A program made the translations under genes and the position numbers. From the NCBI RefSeq assembly GCF_029852145.1, contig NC_079979.1, positions 13,866,642-13,930,641 of the forward strand: 64,000 nt of DNA, in the 5' to 3' direction. The notes under the pieces were generated by a model. The model was not told where the DNA came from. It worked only from the letters and a program-made list of their open reading frames with translations, and made no database searches. Below are positions 1 to 15,200 of this stretch, in pieces. This DNA is from Microplitis mediator (lineage: Eukaryota; Arthropoda; Insecta; Hymenoptera; Braconidae). Each line of letters starts with the position of its first letter. The first letter of the stretch is position 1.

Positions 1-1080
1 ACCATAATAATTATGAATAAAAGATTTAAAGATGCGCAAAAAGGCCCAGGCAAATTAGCCAGGGATTTTAAAAAAATCTTTGATAAATTGAATACAAATG
101 CTTTGGAAGTCTTTGGAACTTATATGTGCTGGTAGTTAGACGTAACAATAGGCCGCAGAAAAATACTCAGGTACAGTATGGTATTATATATTGTATGGTG
201 TATAGCCATCTCCACTTCTCCAGGATCGTAAAATAAGAAGGTGGATAAGACTGGAGAGAGAAGTCTTGAATATAAGTTACCCGCGCACTCTTAGCTCGTA
301 GACTCTCTCTTTGACCCTGGTCAAGTGTACATCTTTATTTGGTACTTAATATTTGGATAACGATATTTATTTATTCGTTAGAGTTCAGGGTGAAAGTGAA
401 AAAAGTTATGGGTTCAGAAGTTTTTTATCTACTTATTTAATTTTTTATTTAGATAAATAAATTATTCGGTGGATTTTTATTATTTTGTGTAGTTTAATTT
501 ATTTAATTTACCTGTGCCAAAAAGTGTGATGATACTTAAAAGAAATTATTAAGAAATGTACTTACGACTTGTAAGTAATTTTTATTTTTTTATTGTAAAA
601 AAATTATCTACTTCCGTAATTTATGGTATTACGACAAATTATATGAATTATCTCATCGACGTAGTGGTTTATTTTAAAAGCTTGAGTAAACAGGACTCGC
701 GGTTCGATTTATTTAATTAAACATAATTAGTTTGTGGTGATAGATTTGTTTTTATTGAAAAAAATTTTTATTTATGAATGAACTTATAGTTTTACGTGAT
801 TCGTAACACTACCGCTAAACGGCGATATAAAAAAACGTTCTCACAAGCAGAAATGTTAGAAATTTTATTTGAATTGGAAATAAAAAAATTTTTATGGGTA
901 AACGTTTAAATTATTTTTCAAGGGGATATTGGGCAATTTACTTTGAATTGAATAAAAAATAAGAAAATTAAATTTATCGAATCAGCATTACTCTAAATTA
1001 CTAATATAAAAATTTATAATTAATGTCAATGAATGAAAATTTAAACATTTTAACTTTAATTCAAAATAACTGACTTATAT

Positions 1081-1173
1081 CCATACGAAAAAATATATAT
1101 CCGGACAAATTTGCATATAAAAATATGTCTCATACATGCAGATTTGCTCGGGTATATATTTTTTTCGTATGGG
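1081..1173. repeat. small hairpin (MITE-like)
   Basis: The ends ccatacgaaaaaatatata and tatatatttttttcgtatgg are inverted copies about 50 bp apart, with TA-rich flanks. Length and structure fit a very short non-autonomous inverted-repeat transposon. No coding content. Confidence 0.6.
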
Positions 1174-2148
1174 TACTTAAGTTGTTTTCATTTTACTTCC
1201 GCAAAAAAATAGAGATGTAATTTTTTTTACGGCGAACTTTAAAAATTAGAAAAAATAATTTCGTTTTCTTTTCAATGCTAAATAATCTCATTATTCACAA
1301 TTAAGTAAATTCGAAGATCAAAAATCTTTACAATTCTCAATACTAAAAAAATTTAATTTCATTCCCATGGCAATTATTTAAATCGTAAAAATATTTTTTA
1401 CTTTTAAATTCCTCTATTACAAAATATTAAAATATATTTAAGTACAATAAAGTTTAAAAACATAGCAAAAAAAAAAAATTTCCCACAGTAAAAAGTAATT
1501 TACAAAATAGGTCAATTCCAAACGAAAGTAAAAACAAATTTTTTAAGTGAAAAAAATAATTTAATTGTCTCTAAAAAAAAAATTAATAGCCTACAATTTA
1601 TAAAATCACGTTCTCGCTCTCTGTTTCACATTTTCCTCCCACAATTTTTCCACCAGCTTTCCTTAACTATCTGTCTTTATTTTTCAAAACATTTGTTGGT
1701 TCTATTGTTTTGAGATAATCGTAGGGCGGGCCGTTAGACGGCCTCGGAGTATCTCTAAATCCAAGAATAATAATAATAAAGGATCCTCAACTCCGAGGAT
1801 CTCCGATCTCTCTTCCCATGGGAATGCTCACTTCTCATTTGTACTTATATACAAACTTAAACACATTGTATACAACATATATAAGTGTTAAATACTAAAT
1901 ACTAGACTACTTAACTACACAGTTCAGTAAATAGTTTGTAGATAACCCGAGTAAGTTTGAACGCTTGGTTACCCCTTGACCTAATAACACGACAAAACTT
2001 TTCGACACAAGCCACCACCGAATCTCCGGTAATTTTACTTAATTTCCTTTTCAAACACCTCTTAATGCTAATTAATAATTACCTAATAAATTAAAAAATT
2101 ACAAAATTACAAAATAATAAATAAAAAATAAGTAAATATTTGCTGACA

Positions 2149-2744
2149 TCCCGAGTCGAAATATTAGACGTAAGTTAAACGTTCTTAATGTTTTAAACGT
2201 AAATTGAACATTCTTAACCTTTTAAACGTGAATTGAACGTTTTTAACGTTTTGAAAGTAAATTGAACGATTTTTTTGTATTTTGGTTCGTAAAAAATTGG
2301 TAATTTCATGAGTTATGATTTTAGTTTAATGATAACATTAATTAATTTATTTCAATGTTTGTAATCACAATTTTCATAACCTTGATATCATAATATATGA
2401 AAAAATATCATAGTGTTAAAGATAGAAGTATGAAACTAAAAAAAATTTTTTTTCAAAATACGAATTTTTTTAATTAAGAGCCAGAAAAGCGGACGACAAA
2501 ATTTTAGAGAATTGACGTGATTATAATCCAGGAGTACAAAATCGATGAAAAAAATTTTTTGGTATGCTTATGTTTTCTTATTGTAAGTCTAAATAGGTTT
2601 TAGTTACGTTTTCGATTTATGATACTCCAATCTACGTTTTAAGAAGTTGTAAGCTGTCAAATTGAGTTTTTAATGTCCGAAACGTTCAATTTACGTTCAA
2701 AACGTTAAGAACGTTCAATTTACGTCTAATATTTCGACTCGGGA
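2149..2744. mobile_element. inverted-repeat element, AACGTAAATTGAACGTT word
   Basis: The left end tcccgagtcgaaatattag is mirrored at 2720-2744. Inside each arm the words aacgtaaattgaac and gttcaatttacgtt recur several times with small changes, so the arms are built from one short repeated word. About 600 bp, no coding capacity seen. One of several elements in the window with this design. Confidence 0.7.
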
Positions 2745-3279
2745 TTGTACTGAAAATTGCATCTAATCGTATTAAGAATTAAAATCAGCACACAATAAAA
2801 CTTTCTTTATCAAGATTAAAAATCAAAGAATCACGATTGACCTCACAATGATTTACAATCCTTTCATCGATTGACCTTAAGATCATTTATAAATCATTAC
2901 TTTCAACACTAATTCCAATTTCCATAGCTAATTTTAATATTAAATCTTCATTATTATTTTAAATTTAACAATAAATAATATTTTTTTAAATTTATAAATT
3001 ACGCGGTTTAATAAATATATTATTTATTTTATAAAAAATTAAGTTATTACGGTTTTAGTGTCTTTATATGTATAAATAATGACACAGCATGCTGATCGGT
3101 AGGTCGAAGATAAATATGTATACATATATATAAGCTGAGTTTGACTCTCAATGTAATCCCCACAGCCCACTTACCTACATTAACCACCAGTAAAAATATA
3201 TACCGATACTTGTCTCGCACCCGTGTGTTGTATTAACTCTGCTCTACTGCTCCATTCTCATCTGCTCTGTTGAATCATT

Positions 3280-6200
3280 ATGATCATGCCATTGTCCTTA
3301 CCTCTTGTAAATTACTATTCACTATAAAATACCAAATAAATTAAAGCTATTAAAAAAAAAAAAAAATTTAATTAATAAAATAATATAAAATTATGATAAA
3401 AGATTTAAAAAATTTTTAATTATTTACTTTTTTTTCTGGGTTTTTTATATTGGTACTTAATTTATGTATACAGCTGACCGTGAAAATAATTCGTAATTAA
3501 CGTTACATAAATAAACGAGGGCAATATTAAAATAACGGCAACTGGCAGTTTAAAATTTTAAAAAGCTAAATTTAAAAAATATTAATTTTTTAAAGTATGT
3601 TTCGTGGATCATTAATGTTAATTATTATTATTATTGTTTTCATACTAGTGATTACAGTTATATTTTTTTGCAAGTATAATTTTTGATTGAGAGATAGTCC
3701 TTGGAATGAAGGTAGAAGTAGAATAGCGGAAGAATAACCAGGGAAAATCGTGTGAGTGTCGTTAGTTGTTTATATTATTTTATTCGTTATATGTGAATTA
3801 AAACGGAAATTTATGTCTTTCGTGAGCGCTAGTTCCCTCCTTCACTTTCTTATAACGAATTCAATATAAAACACAACAACAAACAACGATAATAATAATA
3901 ATAATAATAAAGAAGTAGTTACAAGGTAGTTCCCGGTATTGAATAGGCGCTAAGAATTACAACTCTCGCTCATATTTACAATTATGATAAATTATATTTA
4001 TATCATTTATTTAATGACGATGAGTAAAATTGATCCCCTGAAAGATTTCTCCAATACATTTTTAATTTCCCGCTAAGAGAATTTAAAATTTAAAAAAAAA
4101 GAAAGTCAATGATTTCGGTTTGATTTTTGAAAACCGAGTTTCCAACAGATCTCGATTTTTTGAGGTCCTAGGAAGCTCTTCTGTGCATGTATGAATGTAC
4201 GTACATACATGTAAATATTCTATAACTTTTGAACGGATTCAGTGAAAAATTGAACTTGATCAGTAAAAAACAATTCGAGTCGTTCCAAAAATAAAATTTG
4301 AAAAAAAGGTTAGTTTTGGTATACTTTTATTATACTTCATGGATAGATTTCAGAATTCAATCAGCTCTAAATCTTACAAATCCGCATTAAATCCCACCGT
4401 AACCAACAAAACCGGATCATTTTAATTTGTTTGAGAGATATCGTTAACGAAAAAATTTCAAAAGAGCGTTTTTTTTCGAATACCATCAGAATTGTTGAAC
4501 TGATAGATATTAAATTTTTTTTAGCAGTAGAGGATGAAAACTGCGTCGAATGTCGCATTTAACATCAAAACCGGTTAATTGATTTTAAAAAAGCGGCGAA
4601 GAAAAATTCAAAAAATAAAAATTATCCTAATTTTTCGAATTACTTTTGATTTCTTAAATTTTCGTAGATCAAATCAAGATACAACTTTTTACAAATTTTC
4701 CAAATTACTTTTTATAAAAAAATTTTTCAATAAAAAAATCACATTGAAAAATAAAAAATAATCAATTACTAATTATATAAAATGAAGTATTAATAAAAGT
4801 AATGAAATAAATAATTTAAATGACAATTTTCTTAACAGAGAGTGCGAGGTCGTTCCGCGTAGGTACGAAATAATTCTCACGCGTTGGCCTACTTAAGAGT
4901 GATCGTCGTCGTTTTCCTCATCCTCGTATCGTCCTCGTCGTACTTATTCTCTTTAAACTTATTCTCATGCCATTGACTGAGTTTTAAACTTACACCACTT
5001 AAAGTACTCTCGCAGTACATAAAACCTCATACACGCAGTAATACATTAAACCATAAAATATAAACTAAGATACAAGATTTATACCACACTAATAATCGCT
5101 CACTCATTATTTTTTTACTCATTACAAGCCGTCATTAATTTTATATAATTTTTTTTTTTTTTCATACTGATAATTAAATAATTTTAGTTAAAATACATTT
5201 TTTTAGTGACAAGTAATTTCATTGTGAAAGTTGAGTTTGATGCATAAATTTAAAAAATTGTAAACTTAGAACAAGATAAGCTAAATTATTTGCTAGTTTG
5301 ACAAATTGAAAGTTAATTATATATTCAATATTGAAACTTTTACTGACAAACTATTTATAACTCAATAAATTTAGTTATTTTATTAGTTGTATGATTGTAT
5401 CTATATTTGTATACAAATATATATGTATATGCATGCTCATGACCAGCATATGAGATTTCCAAAGAAGAGAAATCGTTCGTATTGTTTTCTGTCTTTGTAC
5501 AACTTTTATCTACAAATCATACCAACAAAAATGAGCTTTAAAATTTTTTATTATTAAAAATAATTATTTAAATTCATAATTAACATGAATTATATTCATA
5601 AAACAATTAAGTAATTTTTTATGTTAGGTGTTAATGTTAGTTATTTAAATTACCATACATCAGTTCCGATGAATAAGCATTCTTTCATAATTCTGGTTAG
5701 ATATTACACATAATTGTTCTAGATTAATACTCCACGAAGGAAAAATATTTAGGGGACTTTATTAAAAAAATATCAGTTATAATTAAATAAGGAGGACCAC
5801 TAGTGTGACCGCCTGAAAAATAGATCATTTTTGGAGATCTTTTTAAAGAAAACTACTGTATGGAATGTTTCAATGTTTTAAGGATATATTTGTGGATATA
5901 TAAAGAATACAAGGAATGAATTGACCGATTTTGATGGTTGCGGCGGCAATCGGCGTATTTTATTGAGTTCTAGAGCTGATTAGATTTTGAAGTTGATCGT
6001 ATAAGTCGTTTCTGAGAAATCAATAAAAAACTAAAATAAAAAAAAATTTTTAATTCTTATTCTTTGTATAACTTGTAAACTACATGACCGATTTACCCCA
6101 AAATCTAATCAAGACTAAGTTTTGGTGAGCTCTTTCGATCGCCACCAAGTACGTTCAAATCGGTTCATCCGTTCCAAAGATATCGTCGGACAAAAAAAAG

Positions 6201-6272
<72 letters not shown>

Positions 6273-9200
6273 CGTCCACCCGGGAATAGTCAGAATAGTT
6301 TCCTAGGACCTCAAAACGTCGACATCTGATGAAAACTCGATTTTCGAAAATCGGACCGAAACCAATAACTTCCCTTTTTTGAAAATTTGCAATTTTCTTA
6401 GCGAGAAGTTAAAAAAGTCCCCCCGCCCCCCATTGCTCGAGTGATAGCGATTTTCACAGTGCAGGAAATAAAAAAAACAAAAAATTTATTAAACTCAAAG
6501 GTATTTCCCGTAACATTACCCTCGGGCTAAGAAAAAAATGCAAAATTAACAATATGGCGGGGTTTTTATAAAAAGTTTCAAATGCTGCGCGAAAATTTGA
6601 TGATTTTTGGTCTAAATTCCACAAGTATACGATAATTATTGAATTCAATTATTTCTTAAAAAAACTGAGTAAAACTCATATTAAATACAATTTTATACGT
6701 AATTTGAAACAAAATTATATTCAATTGATCCTAAACATTCTTAAATCTTTATTATAATTCTGAAGCAGGCTTGAGAGTTTTAGAACTTTAGCTACAAGCG
6801 TCCTAATTTCTATCTACAAATCAATTTCAAATTTGGATTGATCTTAGGACTAATTCATATTTGTGTCGAAATATGAATTCAATCTAAACTTAAGATTTAA
6901 ATTCATTATGAACTAAATTTTTTTTTTTGCACGGGAATGCCGAAATCGATTTGTGTCGCTGAATTCGAAGCATTTTGCGATATCGTAGTCGACAATTGCC
7001 AGTTGGTGAATGCAACAAAAATTTATAGAGAACCTAATAACCTGTAGCTATCGCGAGTGCACAGGGTTATTAACGAAGTGGCAAACGAATTGGCAAATGC
7101 CCTTGCGATTGATATGATGGCTACTACTGTCTGTCGAAGTATTGTAGAAAATTATAGACAAAACGCATTAAAGGTATCAGGACCTCCTGCTGAACCCCAA
7201 GTCAGTATTGCTCGTAGAGTTTATATCTAAGTTTTAATCTAGTTTAAATAGTGATAGAACCCACTACGAAATGTGAATTTTTGTTTTTTCTGTATCTGAA
7301 ACGTAATTTTTTTTTTTTTTTTATTTCGAGAAAATTATTCAAGAAAACATTAATAATATATATTAAAGTCATGATGTATTATAGGATATAGTCTAGTACA
7401 ATCCAAAAAGGTAATTTTTGCTCTGTCAAATAATAGAAGAATACTCGAACAAAATCGTACAGAAATTTGGAATATAACACTTCTAGAATATCTTTCTTAC
7501 CAGGGACACTACAACTGGTAGGCGCGATCTCGCGGCGAGCATCAAACTACTCTCGCTGCTGCTGCCTAGCACCGGTGACTTTCCCCTTCTCCATATCGAT
7601 CTTTTCTCCCAAGACATTTTTTCTCTTGGCTTAAGCAACTTATGTTATTTTGGTCGGAGAATAAAAAAATATTTGCGTGAAAAGAATAATACTTGTTCCG
7701 AGAAATTTTATTTTCTTTAACTAAAAAAATGCAATATTGCTACAAAAAAATAATGTATCTTGCTCCAAAAAAAATATCTCTTACTTTACGAAATATAAAC
7801 TCTTAAAACAAGTGAAAATTTTTTAATTTAAGCATAAAAATATGATGACGTGAGAAAAAAAATTTTAATTCAAGATAAAAATTTGATAATAATTAATTAC
7901 TTGGTGCAAGTAAATATTTATTTTTCGAATCAAAAATAATTTTTTGAATCAAGAATATTTTCACATATTCTCACATATACTACTTCAAAAATATTTACTG
8001 ATAATTGAATAGAATTAGTATTTTCGTACATTTAGCTAATTGTCGTGAAACGGTCTAAAATTTCAATATCTAAAATGTAAAACTTAGAATGAAAGTGATT
8101 TCATGGAATTGAAACACAAATTTTCAATTTTTAACCTTTAATGAATGGTTGTCAAACTGCAAAAGTTAAAAAAGTACATTTTTAATTTTCTGAAACTTAT
8201 TATTAACGATTTTTTGAAATGGAGTTTTACTATTTCTACATTTTAAATAGTAAAAGTTCGTGATTGCTAAGGCATTGATGATACTTAATATAGAAATTTT
8301 AAAAATTACAGTGCAAGATGTAATAGTTCCATTTTCTACACTAAGGTTCATAATTGAATGCCCGCTCCGTAAATCTTCTCGAACCACTCAACAAATTTTC
8401 TTATTTGATACTTTTTTACACAACAGCTTACCTGTAATTTTTACAGTTTTAAAGAGGAATAAATGATTTTTAAAAAAAAGATCTCTCTATGAGCAAAAGG
8501 TAATAATTATTTCACATTTTGTTGTGTTCGATTTGCATTTTCAAACTGTCAATATTGCTGCTTAATTTGCAACTAATTTTTTACAGGATAAAATTTAAAA
8601 ATTACGGTATGCATTTTAACTTTTGTATTTTTTAGTATGACGGGCTTGTTTTTACATTTTATTCTGTAACTATTCCAGTTTTTTTTTTTCCGTGTACTTT
8701 AATTAACACGCGCTCTATGTTAAAGTTTCATTTTAAAAGTACTTTTGTTTCAATTGACATTTTTTTGTGTTAAAATCAACTGATCCGACAACACAAAAGC
8801 TGTATGTTAAATTAACACACAAAAATGTTAAATATTTAACATGAAATTTTTAACATAGACTTTTTTTCTTGACACAAATATAAAAAAAAATTTTTACCGT
8901 ATCGCAATGTTGAAATAATATTGAAATTTCCTAAATTTTATTATTTTGACAATTTAATTAATATTCATATTTAATAATTTTATTGTATGAGTATGCAAAC
9001 AAATATAAGCTGCGTATTTATTCTATGAAAATGGAGTTCAGAAAAATTAAGTTTTTATTGGTTTTCCAATTTATTTTTATTATTAATATCATTATTATTC
9101 GTGGCATGTGTATTGACGTTGATGTCAATTTCTATATGATATCTCAAATTACAGTCAGCATGATTTTAAAAATTATGTGGCTTGACCGAGATTCAAACCC

Positions 9201-12200
9201 TGATCTTCCGCACGTTAAATCTATCATCTCTGTCGGATTTACGCCTCCTCGGGCAAGGATCAAACTTTTATAAATAACGAAAGTGATGCAAATGTGTAAA
9301 ATTGTGGATATTGTAAAAAAAAAATATAAGAGAAGGTGAGGTAAGGCGATCACTTCGAAATTTTTTAATTGAAATTTTAGCCCACTAGAACATCATATTT
9401 TATCGCAGTTAAAAATGATATAACTCAAGAATATAAATTTAAATGTCACTAAAAAAAAAATTTATTTTTCTAAAAATTTTGGAGTCGCCATCTTGTCCAA
9501 TTGTCTTATATCATTTTACTATCAACTATTTTCTCTACGAATCATTCGTTCAAACATACACCTGTCATAAAAACAAAAAAAAAATCTGTCTATCGGTTGA
9601 CCCTGCGGGCCAGCCCTAAAACTTTGTCGAGAATACATTTTCGAGCTCTTCGAGCTCGAAAATTCGCTAGTATGCTGTTGTTTTCGAAACAAACGTTTTT
9701 CACCATTTTTTCTTCAACGATATCTCTCAAACGAATAAACCGATTGAGACGGTTGAGGTGGCAATCGACGCGTTTTTCAAGTTCTAAAGCTGATCAAATT
9801 TTGAATTCGATTTATTGAGTCGTTTTTGAGATATTTCAGAAAAAATAAAAAAATTTTTTTTTCTTTAATTCTTTCGATAACGGTTTCTCTTGAATGAATG
9901 AACCGATTTTGATGGTTGAGGTGGCATTCGATGCGGCTTATAAAGCTCTAGAGCCCAGTCCATTTTGAAATCAATCCATCGAGCACATTAAAAGTTATCC
10001 AAAAAAAACATTTTTAAAAAAATTTTATTTTTGGAATATCTTTGAACGAGTCCTAACCGATCAAGCTCAATTTCTCATAGCTTCAAGATATTGACAAGCC
10101 GCGTCGAATGACACCTTAAAGTTCAAAATCGATTCATCCGTTCAAAAGATACAGGTATTTACATACGTACGTACGTACATACATACATACATACATACAC
10201 TCAGACATCATCGTGAAATCAGTCAGAATAGCTTCCTAGGACCTCAAAACGTCGACATCTGATGAAAATTCGATTTTCGTAAATTGGACCGAAACCAATA
10301 ACTTCCCGAATTTTTGAAAATTTACAATTTTCTTAGCGGAAAGTTAAAAACGCTGTAATAAAAATTTATAATTTAAAAAAAACTTTTTTCAGGGCCTCAC
10401 GTATTTAATCCTCTTTACATACATAACAAATGTAACATCAATACGTACAAATGGACGTACATTACCACCACGTCGTAACAACCGTCGAGCAATACCAAGT
10501 GAATTCCTGACACCACCCGCTCCACCGTTGCCTCTAAACCGACCACCGAATGCATTTAGGCACGGAAAATTATTGGGCTCTCAGCCGCCTAACAACGAGT
10601 CTCCAGGCTACTTTTCACGTTTAATGGGCTGGCTGAACCCTTTTGGAAGGGACCTGAAGCCTCCACCGCCCCAACAGGCTCCTCAGCGACCGCAGGGTAA
10701 TGCAAATATTCAGGCGGGATTTCTTCTGCCTCCACCTCTGCCAAATACTTATGGGTCACCTCCGGTTCCTTCGGCTCCTGTACCTCAAGCTCCCTTAATA
10801 CCTTCGTTACCTCCATTACCAGTTCACCCAGCCCAAGTACCTCAATATCAATCGTAAGTTTTCTGATAAAAAATATATACATATTAAGGAGGTTCGAGCG
10901 AATCTAATGAAACAAGTAATTTTACAACTTTTCAATTTTAAACTTGCTAGTCGCCACAAAGGATTTTTTTTTTACTGAACTATTATTGGAATTTGAATAT
11001 GAGTCATCGTCTAGTTTATCAGAAAAATTTTTATAAAGACACAGTTTTATAAGCTTTCTCATACATAAGTTTTTGTGGTAGAAGTGTTGATTTTAAAGAG
11101 AAGAAAATCAAAAATAATAAATATTAACACAGTCGAATCCCATTAACTCGGACATTTAGTCTACGGAGGAACGGAAGTTTCCTGGAAATTCCGACTTATC
11201 GAATGCCACTTCTCCTTCAAAGAGTAAACTACAACGCATGCACTCTTACATCTTTATGTATGATGCTTATATGTATGTATGATGATATAAATATGACCGG
11301 ACACATACAGATGTATAGCATCGGGTAGTAGACAGCGTAGCTCGTAGTGGGGTCAAGATTGAGGGGAAGCTCCAAGATAATGGAATTCGATTGTACTCAC
11401 GATATATAATAATAGGGTTACAATATTTTATTTACGTTTAAATTATTAATGTTAAACTTGTTTCATCATTTACGATTGATAATAGCGGAATACAACGAAA
11501 GTTAGCTACCAATTTTTGTTGTCAAACACTGAACAGAAATAATAATTAAATATATTCATGACTTTTTGTAATTAAATACAAATGAATTATTAATTTATAT
11601 TTATATCTTTGATAATAAAGGAAATTGAAAAATTTTTTAAACTAATTTGACTCATTAGCTTCGCTCGAGCTACCTTAAATATTTTTGAGGTAAACAAATT
11701 AATTTATGTGAATAATTTTATTAAAGTCCTTGTATATCTAGGCCAAACCATCAGCTACCCCAACCGCCATCGCCCCCAACAGCTCACACTTATTTGCCAC
11801 CATTGAACACATTCAATGGAAGAAGTTGCGATCCTTGTAATACGTTACCTTGGATTCCCATTCATCAGAATGCTGATGCTAAACAGGCGCATGGTGAATC
11901 TTTGGGAAACTCAGGATACCAGAATGTTCAGTTCCCAACTAATTTACACATAACACCGTCTTTGGAAATCAAACAACCAGATTTTGGTTACGGTCCTCCA
12001 CCAAATTTACAGCAGCCTCCTTTAATTTCACAACAGGGTCAATATTCTTCATCGTCTACTGGAGCAATTCAAAATCCTCACATGTATCCAGGAGCTGTTC
12101 CCCCGCTATTTAAAGCAACTGCTTTTGATGCACACCCGGCTGACTCAGGAGTCAATACGGAAGTGATTCCCTATGAATCTGCTTCTGATAATAATCAAGG

Positions 12201-15200
12201 GTCAAATCCCGGACCAGGACCAGGGTCAGCTTCAGGAAATGAAAGACAAAATCATGGACAAGAACTCAGTCAAGGACAAAACCAAGAACCTTCTGCACCA
12301 TCAGGAAATGCACAGTACGTTGATGTCTTACCCCCTGGTGCGGAAGTATCAGGATCAGATTCATCTGCTTTTGACTCGGATTCAAATCATCAGATATCTG
12401 AAGTATCAGCAGCTGCTTCAGCCCAAATTGAAACTTCTGATAAACCCACTGCTCATAAGCCTCACGTTTATGAAACCGCATCAGGTCATATCATTCATGT
12501 GGAAGAGTCTCCAGTCATTGATTTGTCGCAAGATAATTCTCCAGATATTACATCTTCTTCGACAAGCTTAGAAGCTCCATTGATTCTTCAGAACGCAGAC
12601 GGAACCTACGGAATTAACGCGTCCTGGCCTAATGGTGATTCATCCCGCATTGTTTGGCCTGAAACCCAAGTCAATCAAGACGCAGAATCTTCAGCTACTT
12701 CCGTAGAAGCTCATTCTGATAATTCAAATGTTTCTTCACTGTTACTTCAAGCCCTCAGAAATAATAATTTAAATTCAACTGATTCTATAAATAGTAGCAA
12801 TAGTAGTAGTAATAGTGTTAATAAAAATTATCAAGCAGAAGCAACAACGGAGTCTTTACTCAAAGCAGTCATCAAATCTTACAATAATTTCGAGAAAGAA
12901 GTAAATGCTTTAGAACGTCCGCGTTTTATTAATCCTCGGGAGCTAAATCTTCAAGAGTCGACTGTTACTGTATTTAGTCAAGAATCGCAAGAATTTAACG
13001 CACCTAGACCAACTGACCGGCAATCTAATGCGAGAAAAAATAAGGTAATTTTTTTTTTATGGTCTAAACAAAATTCTATGATTAGTCTACATAAATTAAT
13101 TTTTGTGTAGGTACAAATAATAATTCCTTATACTTCTGATCATATGCCAACACCTTTTCACACTCACCGATCATCGAGCGAAGAAAAAATATCTAGGAAT
13201 CTAGGAAGATCGGTACTGCCGACAAATCATAATCCTGTTGATCAGGAATTTGAAGAAAACATAAAACAAGAAGAAGAAAAAGAAAAAGAAGAAGACGTTG
13301 CAGATGTAAATACTGAAGAAGAAGAAGAAGAACAACAACAACAAGAAGAGCAAGAGGAAGAATTGAATCTAGAGGAAGTAGAAGATTTAAAAGAATTATT
13401 TAATGACTCATGGACGCAAAAAAAATCAGAAGGCTCAACTGTGAAGCCGACTACGAAAGCTAATACTTCGATTGATGTAATGAGACTGCAGAAAAATATT
13501 GACAATTGGACAATACAGGTAATGCGATTACTTATTTATATAATGATTATTTAATTAAACGTATAATTTTATTTTGAGTTGATGTAAGTCGGGGTGAGAA
13601 AAATTTTTAGGAAGAAAGTACTGATTTTCCTCTTCGGTGTGAAACTAAAATTTACAATGGTTACAGTACTTTGAGATATTATCGTTGCCAATTTTACTGT
13701 GACCATAGTAACTTTTGATACATGTTTATTTAATTTCCGTTAGGTGGCCAACAGAGTACGGCTTTATTATGACACCATATAATTTCAAGCAGGAATAATT
13801 TCGCCATTTACATGGAGATAAATAGGGTAGAGGTACCATTTGTGGCCACTGGTCCATTTTTGGACATTTAATACTTTATATTAATTAATGAAAAAGAGTA
13901 AAATAAAATTTCCATTTTAATAGTCGGACAAAAGTGATTCTAAAGACATTTAAAAAATTAATTACCTTATTATGTCTTTTACGAATTAATTTATTTAAAT
14001 TTTTTACGTATCCAAAACTGGCCCTAAAGTGACCAAAAACGGTACCTCTACTCTAATGGATGTTTTTCTTATAATCACAAAAAAAAAATTACCATGATAT
14101 TTTAGGAATTTTCTTTCGTTACTTTGGAAAATTCTTATCCAAAGAAAATAAAAACCCGGGTCAAAAATAAAACGATTTAGACTCGGTTTACTAAGTCGAA
14201 ATTTAGAGCTGTTTATCACAAGACACACTCAACTTTTTTTTACGGAGATATGAAAAACATTGAGTTTTCGCCTTGGTTTAGAATTAACTAGCTTACTTAG
14301 GTGCGATTTAAGACGAAAAAGTCAAAATTAAAATGAAAGCGACTTGATTTAGACTTATTCGACTTAAATTGTAAGTCGAAAAAGTCAAAACTAAGATGAA
14401 ACGTGAAAAACAAATTTTATACTAAACAATCCTGGTTGCTTCTGCGACTTGGTTGATCAAGTCTAAAGTAAGGCGAATAAATAACTTTTTTTCGACTTGG
14501 TTCAGCAAGTAAAAAGTAAGAGGAATGACTGTCGTGCTTGAAGTAAAGACGAGTAAGTTCAAACTAAGATGAAAAAAGTTCTAAAAGTTGACAGAAATTA
14601 AATTTAAGTCGAAAAAGTCGAGATCTTATCAAAAAATCGTCGGCAATTCGATAACTCCAAAAGAGAATAAGGTGAAGCGAGCCTGAATCAAGTTTTATTT
14701 TTGCCCCGGGAAGCCTAAAAATTATTATTTTTAAACTTTTTTGTACATAAGTACAATTCCGATGTTGACATAGTAAAAAAGCTCTATAATAGCATAGGAA
14801 TTTTTCATGGGTTACATGGTTATTTTTGCCATGTCAGCATAAGTATAATCCTTATAATAATGTAGGTATTTTCCCTATGTTTAGAATTGTTCCTAGGTCA
14901 AAAATAGAAAAATATTTTAAAAGTGAATCAATAAAAATTCACTAATTTAGAGTGACAATTGTACCACTAATTCGAAAAAGCGGTACGATCGACACTCTGA
15001 ATCCATGAATATTCACTAATTGCTAGTGAATATTCACGGATTCACTTTTAAAGAGTATGCAGAAATGGGAAAAATAACTATTTATTTTTCTCCGTATTCT
15101 GTGCTCTCTTAAAATGAATCAGTAAAAAATACCACAAATCAGTGAATATTCACTGCAAATCAGTCCCAAGTATATCACTAATTCAATCAGTGATATACTT

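Larger units (their letters stand above)
1..3279. other. gene-free AT-rich region
   Basis: I see no convincing exon on either strand here. The stretch holds AT-rich unique sequence, a 93-bp hairpin (1081-1173) and a 596-bp inverted-repeat element (2149-2744). A TATA-like run near 3122-3133 precedes the proposed first exon of the plus-strand gene and could be its core promoter, which is weak evidence in DNA this rich in A and T. Confidence 0.5.
5791..6612 (+). mobile_element. piggyBac-like MITE remnant, split by R1 copy
   Basis: 5791-5880 and 6466-6612 match the two successive parts of the intact element at 50093-50624, including ccactagtgtgaccgcctga and gcgcgaaaatttgatgattt. The piece between them is an R1 repeat with a CA microsatellite, so the R1 copy appears to have inserted into an older MITE. 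The far end is missing or too decayed to see. Confidence 0.65.

Noticed and set aside
9144..9353. Minus-strand frame containing GRSGFESRSSH
   Set aside because: This peptide pattern is typical of translating a decayed tRNA-related T-arm; too degraded to annotate.
12173..12571. Second plus-strand frame inside exon 3
   Set aside because: Out-of-frame shadow of a confidently spliced coding exon.
13242..13505. Antisense Ser/Cys-rich frame
   Set aside because: Complement of the Glu-rich coding exon 4 of the secreted-protein gene; GAA/GAG runs give open antisense frames.
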